From Spirosomataceae bacterium (GTDB taxonomy: Bacteria; Bacteroidota; Bacteroidia; Cytophagales; Spirosomataceae), in NCBI GenBank assembly GCA_030731175.1, contig JANQUM010000189.1:1-6311 (forward strand): 6,311 bases of DNA, in the 5' to 3' direction. A program made the position numbers and the translations under genes. Position 1 is the stretch's first letter, and each line of letters opens with the position of its first letter. Positions 1 through 6,200 of the stretch are shown here, piece by piece. Under the pieces are notes generated by a model. It was not told where the DNA came from. It searched no databases and worked only from the letters and a program-made list of their open reading frames with translations.

Positions 1-15
1 CATAGTACCTTTTTA

Positions 16-23
16 TAGGTTTG
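16..23 (+). promoter_or_regulatory. Putative Bacteroidota-type -7 promoter box for the PadR-PspC unit
   Basis: The sequence TAGGTTTG matches exactly the TAnnTTTG -7 consensus used by the primary sigma factor of Bacteroidota. A transcript would begin near position 29, giving a leader of roughly 115 nt before the PadR start. The partner -33 element would lie upstream of the window, so it cannot be checked here. The assignment rests on one consensus match and on its position ahead of the gene. Confidence 0.45.
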
Positions 24-52
24 CATTATCAAATTATGAAAAAGCTATAAGT

Positions 53-120
53 AGATCGGAGATGAGAGATAAGAGAGAAATACCAGAGTTCTTCAATCTC
101 CTATCTCACTTCTCCAATCT
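53..120 (+). repeat. Long imperfect inverted repeat in the PadR leader
   Basis: The left arm 53-77 (purine-rich, GAGA-type) can pair with the right arm 96-120 (pyrimidine-rich, TCTC-type). I count 20 Watson-Crick pairs in 25 positions, with mismatches at 57/116, 63/110, 65/108, 72/101 and 77/96 and an 18-nt loop (78-95). It lies between the putative promoter and the PadR start, so it would form a hairpin in the 5' leader. No T-run follows the right arm, so it is not a normal intrinsic terminator. It may be a regulatory RNA hairpin, or a degenerate copy of a dispersed GAGA/TCTC-type intergenic repeat; the sequence alone does not decide. Confidence 0.6.
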
Positions 121-148
121 TAGAAAAATTAACAACATGATTACATGA
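62..148 (+). other. Possible 28-codon leader ORF overlapping the PadR start
   Basis: An ATG at 62 opens a frame of 28 codons (beginning MRDKREIPEF, ending INNMIT) that stops with TGA at 146-148. This TGA overlaps the PadR ATG at 145-147 as ATGA, an arrangement typical of translational coupling. The frame runs through the inverted repeat, so its composition could simply follow from that repeat, and there is no ribosome binding site or recognisable family. A shorter internal ATG (137) in the same frame gives a three-codon version with the same overlap. I regard it as a candidate only. Confidence 0.15.
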
Positions 149-474
149 AAATAGAAAACACACAGGTGCAGATGCGAAAGGGCGTTTTAGAATACTGCAT
201 TCTGCACATTATTTCGCAAGGAGAAGTATACGCTTCCGAGATTCTTGACAAACTGAAAGACACGCAATTGATGGTGGTAGAAGGAACGCTTTACCCGCTA
301 TTGACCCGTCTAAAAAACGCAAAGTTATTGGAATATAAATGGGTAGAATCATCTTCTGGGCCGCCCCGGAAGTATTACGTGCTTACAGAAGAAGGGCATG
401 ATTTTCTGAAAACCCTCGCCGACACTTGGACTGAGCTTTCGGATTCGGTAAACGCCATCGTCAGTTCAGACTAA
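145..474 (+). CDS. PadR-family transcriptional regulator
   Basis: This 109-residue protein is a PadR winged-helix DNA-binding protein (PF03551 type), a cytoplasmic dimeric repressor that usually controls its own operon. The helix-turn-helix covers about residues 13-58, with the family signature EGTLYPLLTRL at 46-56. The wing follows, with GPPRKYYVLTEEG at 72-84. One C-terminal helix (about 85-105) would be the dimerisation helix, so length and layout fit the short PadR subfamily. The ATG at 145 is chosen because MKIENTQVQMRKGVLEYCILHI is a typical N-terminus of the Bacteroidota group; there is no Shine-Dalgarno sequence, as is usual there. Residue 60 is Lys, where many relatives have Gly (the 'NAGLL' turn). 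It lies 129 bp ahead of the PspC/GIN gene on the same strand, with no evident promoter between, so it probably regulates that gene. Its inducing signal cannot be read from the sequence. Confidence 0.93.
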   Translation: MKIENTQVQMRKGVLEYCILHIISQGEVYASEILDKLKDTQLMVVEGTLYPLLTRLKNAKLLEYKWVESSSGPPRKYYVLTEEGHDFLKTLADTWTELSDSVNAIVSSD

Positions 475-504
475 ACCGACTAATTCGCTAAAAATATAAA
501 TACT

Positions 505-534
505 CATAACGGCTTTTACTAAAAAGGCATTATG
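505..534 (+). other. Imperfect hairpin between the PadR and PspC genes
   Basis: Arms 505-517 and 522-534 pair at 11 of 13 positions around a 4-nt loop (ACTA). The inner part is TTTT/AAAA and the outer part is CATAA/TTATG. No T-run follows on the + strand, so it is a poor intrinsic terminator. It could be an RNA processing or stability element that sets different levels for the two genes, or a protein-binding dyad. It may also be chance, since the region is AT-rich. Confidence 0.35.
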
Positions 535-559
535 ACCCTTAAAACAACAATTTTCCTTG

Positions 560-590
560 CTCCCCTCCTATGAGGAGGGGTTGGGGGAGG
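560..590 (+). repeat. GC-rich palindrome with G-rich tail upstream of the PspC gene
   Basis: The perfect 8-bp inverted repeat CCCCTCCT/AGGAGGGG (562-569 and 573-580) has a 3-nt loop and is followed at once by TTGGGGGAGG (581-590). CTCCCC (560-565) can alternatively pair with GGGGAG (584-589), so two exclusive folds exist. Sequences of this style (CCCCTCC...GGAGGGG followed by TTGGGGGAGG) resemble dispersed intergenic palindromes of many Bacteroidota genomes; that link is from memory and inferred. The tail supplies an SD-like GGAGG (586-590), but 13 nt before the ATG, longer than normal spacing. The element is strikingly G+C-rich against its AT-rich surroundings. Confidence 0.6.
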
Positions 591-603
591 TAAATACACA
601 AAA

Positions 604-3039
604 ATGAAAAAGACTATACAAATCAACATCGCTGGCGTAGTTTTTCACATCGAAGACGATGCGTACGCTAAGTTAAATAATTACCTGAAATCGGTTCAGG
701 TGTATTTTTCAAACTATGAAGGAAGTCAGGAAATAATTTCGGATATCGAAGCCCGAATTGCCGAAAAGTTTCTTGAAAAAGGAGCAATTGAAGGTCAGAC
801 CGTGATTTCAACAAGCGAAGTAGATACACTCATTGCTTCCATGGGAACGGTTGCTGATTTTGAAGCTCTCGAAGAAGAGGGAGATTTTGAAGCTGCTTCC
901 CGGGTGGAAAATTTCGAAACGTTTTCAGAAGGAACAACTGCAGCGGCACAACCAGAAGAACGTAAAAAAATCTACCGTGATACTAACAGAAAGGCACTCG
1001 GCGGCGTGCTTTCGGGGCTTGCTCATTATTTTAATATTGATGTTACGTGGGTCAGAATTATATTTTTGTTGCTATTCTTCGGGTTATCGCCAGTCACAGA
1101 AACCGGAGCATCGGGCTTTTTGCTCATCGCTTATATTGTATGTTGGATCGCTTTCCCGCCAAATGACAGGTTAGAAGAAGACCCGAAAATTAAGAAGTTT
1201 TTCCGCAACCCTGACGGCAAAGTAGTTGGCGGTGTTGCCAGCGGACTCGCTGCATATTTCGGAGTAGATATTGCTATAATCCGGCTGATATTTGTTTTAT
1301 CTGGTTTCTTCGGGGCAGGTATTATTGCCTACATAATTTTGTGGGTTTCTGCCCCTGAGGCAAGTACATTGACTCAAAAAATGGAGATGAAAGGCGAACC
1401 CGTTACGCTCGAAAATATCGAGTCTAACGTAAAACGGAGCCTGAACGTACCGCAAAACGCTCCTGAAAACGCCTTGACTAAAATTCTACTTTTCCCGTTC
1501 CGTATCATTGCCGTTGTTTTACGTGCCATCGGTAATTTACTGAGCAATTTAGGACCAATAGTGCGGATTTTAATTGGCGTTTTTCTTCTCATTTTGGGCG
1601 GAGCTTTAGCAATCGGAATCATTGCTTCATTGGCCATTTTCTTCGGTGTAACCACAAACGAGACCTGGCTGAATAACTCTTACGAAGTAGGTATGCTTGC
1701 CAGTGAAATAAGCCCATGGGCGGGTTTCTTCGGTTTTTTAGCAACGTTTATTCCTGCCGTTACCATCGCATTATTGGGCGTTTCTTTAATTGCCAATCGG
1801 CAATTGATTACCCGGAATGTTTGGTTATCGGGTTTGGGTGTTTGGTTCATTGGCTTGGTTGGTGCAACGTCTATCGGTACAAATTATTCTCTTAATTTTG
1901 CCCGTGATGCCACGCATGAAGAAACTCAAAATTTCACGATGCCAAATGGTACGCTTTTTCTTGATTCGGAAGAAATGTCGGACGAAGCGTGGGAAAATAG
2001 CGTGAGCGTTAGATTAGAAACCAGCAATGACTCAGCTCTTCGTCTCGAAAAATCTTTCGAAGCCTCTGGTGCAACTCGTACTCAAGCCTTAGAAAACGCC
2101 CGAGTAATCAATTATAAAACTATCCAACGGGATTCGGTTATCGTTTTTGATCGCCACAGCTCGCTGGCAAACGGTGCCGCTTTCAGAAATCAAAAATTAC
2201 GGATGCGGTTGTATATTCCCGCAAACAGACCTTTCAAAATGTCGCCAAGCTTTGCCTACAACGTACTATCTGATAGCTGGCGTCTACGGAATAAAAACAG
2301 CATTGACCTCGACGATGTAAACAAGTTTACATTTCAAATGAACGCCGAAAGCGAAATAAAATGCCTGGATTGCCCCGTGCTTTCAGACGACGAAAAAGAA
2401 GAATACGAACGTAATAACGACCAAGAAAACAGCATTGACGGCTACGCTTTTGAAGGAGGAAAAGGTAACGGCTACGCCAAAACCTTCGACCTCGAAAATT
2501 TCAGCAATCTTGACATCAGTAACGCTTTTTACCTCACCGTGCGGCAAGGTGATAAATACAGTGTAGAAGTTGTTGCTGAGCGAGAATCTGACCTGGAAGA
2601 CTTAGAACTGGAAGTAAACGGAAATACGCTGAGCGTAGAATTTGAGGATATTTTCATCTCAAATCGTGAAAAAGTACACGTTTATGTAACCATGCCAACG
2701 CTCAAAAAACTTGAAATGAGTGGTGCGGTGCAGGCAAAAATAATTGATTTTGAAAACCTGCAAAATCTTGATATTTCGATGAGTGGAGCTTCAAGAGCTG
2801 CAATTGATGCAGAAACAGAAAACTTATCAGTTGATTTGAGTGGAGCCTGCCGCTTGGATATTCGCGGAAAAGCAAACGAAGCCGACTTTGACGTAAGTGG
2901 AGCGAGTAGGGTAAACGCAAAAAATGTCAAGATAAAGCGAGCTAAAGCCGAAGCAAACGGAGCAAGCCGCATCAGTTTTGGGCAGGTAGATAACCTTGAT
3001 TCAGACACTTCTGGGGCGAGTAAAATAACGCAGCAGTAA
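604..3039 (+). CDS. Tandem PspC-domain membrane protein with C-terminal GIN (DUF2807-type) repeat domain
   Basis: This 811-residue protein is probably an inner-membrane envelope-stress or surface-stabilising protein. Domains in order: a charged helical N-terminal segment (about 1-105; EIISDIEARIAEKF and EVDTLIASMGTVADF) resembling the DUF1700/HAAS fold class; PspC domain 1 (about 121-187; NRKALGGVLSGLAHYFNID, then WVRIIFLLLFFG); PspC domain 2 (about 198-252; DGKVVGGVASGLAAYFGVD, then ILWVSAPE); further hydrophobic spans near 318-350, 371-396 and 405-424; a beta-rich region (about 430-600) with a CLDC motif at 587-590; and a GIN/DUF2807-type domain (about 625-805). The last part has six SGA-type turns (706, 727, 746, 765, 785, 803) spaced 18-21 residues, as expected for a beta-solenoid. 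The side of the membrane on which the C-terminus lies is uncertain, because each PspC domain may contribute one or two hydrophobic segments; the periplasm is more likely. No signal peptide is present. PspC is known from the phage-shock response; sensing or stabilisation here is inferred. The gene follows the PadR gene and is closed by a terminator. Confidence 0.92.
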   Translation: MKKTIQINIAGVVFHIEDDAYAKLNNYLKSVQVYFSNYEGSQEIISDIEARIAEKFLEKGAIEGQTVISTSEVDTLIASMGTVADFEALEEEGDFEAASRVENFETFSEGTTAAAQPEERKKIYRDTNRKALGGVLSGLAHYFNIDVTWVRIIFLLLFFGLSPVTETGASGFLLIAYIVCWIAFPPNDRLEEDPKIKKFFRNPDGKVVGGVASGLAAYFGVDIAIIRLIFVLSGFFGAGIIAYIILWVSAPEASTLTQKMEMKGEPVTLENIESNVKRSLNVPQNAPENALTKILLFPFRIIAVVLRAIGNLLSNLGPIVRILIGVFLLILGGALAIGIIASLAIFFGVTTNETWLNNSYEVGMLASEISPWAGFFGFLATFIPAVTIALLGVSLIANRQLITRNVWLSGLGVWFIGLVGATSIGTNYSLNFARDATHEETQNFTMPNGTLFLDSEEMSDEAWENSVSVRLETSNDSALRLEKSFEASGATRTQALENARVINYKTIQRDSVIVFDRHSSLANGAAFRNQKLRMRLYIPANRPFKMSPSFAYNVLSDSWRLRNKNSIDLDDVNKFTFQMNAESEIKCLDCPVLSDDEKEEYERNNDQENSIDGYAFEGGKGNGYAKTFDLENFSNLDISNAFYLTVRQGDKYSVEVVAERESDLEDLELEVNGNTLSVEFEDIFISNREKVHVYVTMPTLKKLEMSGAVQAKIIDFENLQNLDISMSGASRAAIDAETENLSVDLSGACRLDIRGKANEADFDVSGASRVNAKNVKIKRAKAEANGASRISFGQVDNLDSDTSGASKITQQ

Positions 3040-3087
3040 TTTCAACAATTCCTGATAGCGTTTAGAGAAAGATAACCGTTCTGGCAT

Positions 3088-3121
3088 AATCCCTCGTAGT
3101 AGTTTCTGCGGGGGATTTTTT
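3088..3121 (+). terminator. Rho-independent terminator after the PspC/GIN gene
   Basis: A 9-bp stem pairs AATCCCTCG (3088-3096) with CGGGGGATT (3109-3117), with one G-T pair and a 12-nt loop, and runs into a T tract (3116-3121). It lies 48 bp after the stop codon. Its place between the stop and the next promoter supports two separate transcription units. Confidence 0.85.
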
Positions 3122-3166
3122 GCGTGAAATAACCCGTGCTTTTTTTTCGCGACGTTACAATTACTT

Positions 3167-3174
3167 TATCTTTG
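3167..3174 (+). promoter_or_regulatory. Putative Bacteroidota-type -7 promoter box for the helicase gene
   Basis: TATCTTTG fits TAnnTTTG exactly and lies just beyond the terminator. Transcription would start near 3180, about 45 nt before the TTG start. The -33 element is weak: only a T-run ending TTTC (3145-3148) lies at suitable spacing, against the expected TTTG. Confidence 0.5.
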
Positions 3175-3225
3175 AGAAAGAATAATTCTTAGCGAAAATA
3201 CTTCATCAAAACCCTTCCTACACAA

Positions 3226-6200
3226 TTGTCACAATTCAAAGTTTATAGCTCGTCTGCCGGTTCTGGCAAAACCTACACGCTCACTCGGGCGTATTTGAAA
3301 TTGGTGCTTTCGCAGCCAAAACCGACCTACGTGCGAAATATTCTCGCAATTACGTTTACCAACGATGCCGCAAACGAAATGAAATCGCGGATCCTGTCGG
3401 CACTTAAAGATTTTGGCGGCGAAGGGTTCGGTGAAAAGTCGAAATTTTGGGGAATGTTTCGGGAAATTGTGGACGAAATTCAAGTCGAAGAACCGTCGGT
3501 TTCTGATGAATTAATTATGAAGCGAGCGGCGGCGGTTTTCCACCAAATTATTCACGAATATTCAGATTTTTCTGTTAAGACAATCGACAGCTTTGTGAAT
3601 CAGCTCGTCAGTGCATTCACCGATGACCTGGATTTGCCTTTCAATTACGAAATTGTACTTGACAAAGATACCGTGATGCTCGAAGCCGTGGAGCGGCTCT
3701 TCACAAAAGCGGGAGATCCCGAACACAAAGATATCACGAGAATGCTCGAAAACTTCGCTTTGGAGAAAGCTGAAGACGGAAAAAGCTGGAACGCTATGCC
3801 CGCCGACCTCGCCGCTTTCAGCGATGATATGCTCAAAGATCAGTATTATCCTTTAGTTTCAAAATTAGACAAATTAAAGATTGACGACTTTCGGGAAATT
3901 CACCGAAAAATCAGAAAATTCACGAAATGGTTTGAAGAAAGCATCAAATCAAAAGCCGCCGAAACGCAGCAACTTATCGAAGCTCAGGGAATTTCTATTA
4001 CAGATTTTTCTTACGGAAAAGCGAGCGGCGTAGCTTCTTACATTGGCGGTTTACAGTCTGAAATTACAAAAGAATACGGCAGCCGAATTCGAGCCTCAAT
4101 CGAAGAAGATAAATGGTTTACTAAAACAGCCCCGAAGCCAATAATCGAGCGTTTTGAAAGTATCAAATCGCAAGTAGTTTTGGCGGTAAATGAGTTGGAA
4201 GAACTGAGGGAAACGCATTCGGAGAAATACACCTTACTAGAAATTCTTTCAAACGATATGTACAAACTCGCTTTGCTCAAAAAAGTAAAAGAAGAGTTTG
4301 ACGCCGTTCTTGCCGAAAATAATCAGGTTTACCTCGCCGAGTTCAACCGATTGATTCTGAAAATTGTCCTTTCTGAACCCGTTCCGTTTATTTACGAACG
4401 CTTGGGCGAAAAATTCAACCACATTCTTATTGACGAATTTCAGGATACGTCTGATATGCAGTTTTATAACTTGCTCCCGCTGATTGAAAATGCGTTGGCG
4501 GGAAATCACTTTAACCTCGTAGTTGGCGACGCAAAGCAGTCAATTTACCGCTGGCGGGGCGGGAAGATGGAATTGATCGTTCATTTGTTCAATAAAAACC
4601 TCGGAAAATTACTCGACAATCCGTTACTTTCTGTTTTTCAGCAAGACCAATTATTAACAGCTAATCAGTTTTTAGACCCGGTTTCGCTGACAACTAATTA
4701 CCGCAGTGCCTGCGAAATAATTGAATTTAATAACGATTTTTTTCGTCGGGCAACGGAAGCTAACAAAGACGCGTTTCCGCTTTTAGCGGAAGCTTATCAG
4801 ACTTTCGAGCAATCCGCCCGTGAAAATGCCCCGACGGGCGGACACGTAGAAATTGGCGTTTTTCCGCACGAAGAAAATGAAGAATTAGTTTTACAGGAAA
4901 TTGTCGAAACGGTTCGGAAATCATTGAGCGAAGGCTACGATTTGCGGGATATTGCCATCCTGACGCGGCGAGTGTATCATTCGTCTTTGATTGCCCAATA
5001 TCTGAACGACCAGAAAATTTCGGTCATTTCGCAAGATTCGCTGCTGCTAAATCATTCGGGGGCAATTCGGTTGACCGTAGCATTTTTACGCGTGATTGAC
5101 CAACCCGATAATCAACTTGCCAAGTACGAAGCGGCGTATTTATTTTATCAATTTCGTTTGCGAAAAATACCTAACGTTACCGAAAATTCAATTATTTCTG
5201 CGGCGGTAGAATCGCTTGATGTAAACGATTTTTACAATTTCTTTTCGGAGCGAGGTTTTCACTTCGAAGCCTTCAAACTGCAAAAATCAGGGCTGTACGC
5301 CGTTACCGAGCAGATCATTCGAACGCTGAATTTATTTGAGCAAACTGTTGAGTTACCTTACTTACTCGCTTTTCTGGACTTAACCCTTGATTTCGGAACG
5401 AAACAGAGCAATCACTTACACGACTTTCTGATTTATTGGGAAGAGAAAAAAAGTAAAAAATCTATCGCCACTGCTACTGACGCTGACGCGATTACCATCA
5501 CCACCATTCACCGATCAAAAGGGTTGGAATACCCAATTGTAATTGTGCCGTTTACCAATTGGGCAACGGGTTTCAGAAACGGAAGTAGGCTTTGGGTTGA
5601 TTTGGAAAGTGTTGATTACGAAGAGCTTATCTCAGAAAAAAGCGGCGAGCCGTTGCGTATGCGTGCCGCATCAGTTACAGTAAAAGGTAGCTTATTGAAT
5701 ACCGCGATTGCCGAGCAACACCAAACTGAAGAAGAAGCACTTTTTATTGAAAATTTGAATATGCTTTACGTGGCTTTTACACGCCCAACGGACAAGTTGT
5801 ACATCTACGCTGGGCGTGATTTTCGTAAAAAAACGCAAGGCGTAGCAAGGCTCTTAGAAAATCATTTGGATGCTGTTGGGAAGTCGTTAATCAACCCCGA
5901 AGAGGTAGAACGGGTAATACTATACGAAGGGAAAACGCTCAAGAAAACACAAAAAAAGGAAGATAAACCAACCATCGTTTTACCAAAAATAATTAGCGAA
6001 GATCGTGGTGATCGCTTGCGTTTGCGGCGTTCGTCAGAAAAAATATTTGACCCCGAAACCTTAGCGAAAAATAAAGACCGGGGAAATAAAGTTCACGCCG
6101 CTTTTGCTTTGATAAAAAGCCGGAATGACATCAGCGAGGCAATTCGACAGCTTGGTTTTGAAGGTGTAATCAACGACGTAGAAAGCGAAGAAATCAGGAC

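Noticed and set aside
136..147. CATG-ATTA-CATG as a PadR operator over its own start codon
   Set aside because: CATG is self-complementary, so the apparent symmetry is weak, and it does not match the usual ATGT-n-ACAT arrangement well enough to call a site.
833..1174. Open frame of 113 codons on the + strand inside the PspC gene
   Set aside because: It lies in an alternative frame within strongly supported coding sequence, and its product has no recognisable motif or plausible composition.
1374..1655. Minus-strand open frame opposite the PspC gene
   Set aside because: It is antisense to membrane-span coding sequence; the Lys/Pro/Ile-rich product follows from the complementary codons.
1817..2005. 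Open frame of 62 codons on the + strand inside the PspC gene
   Set aside because: It is an out-of-frame shadow with no start signal or family resemblance.
2682..3008. Two overlapping minus-strand frames opposite the GIN domain
   Set aside because: The repeated SGA-type codons below them suppress antisense stops, which explains the open frames.
3221..3236. Direct repeat CACAATT at the helicase start
   Set aside because: Two 7-bp copies in AT-rich sequence are easily due to chance, and the second copy is coding.
3229..4509. Several minus-strand frames opposite the helicase gene
   Set aside because: The + strand frame carries all the ordered helicase motifs, and the antisense products show none.
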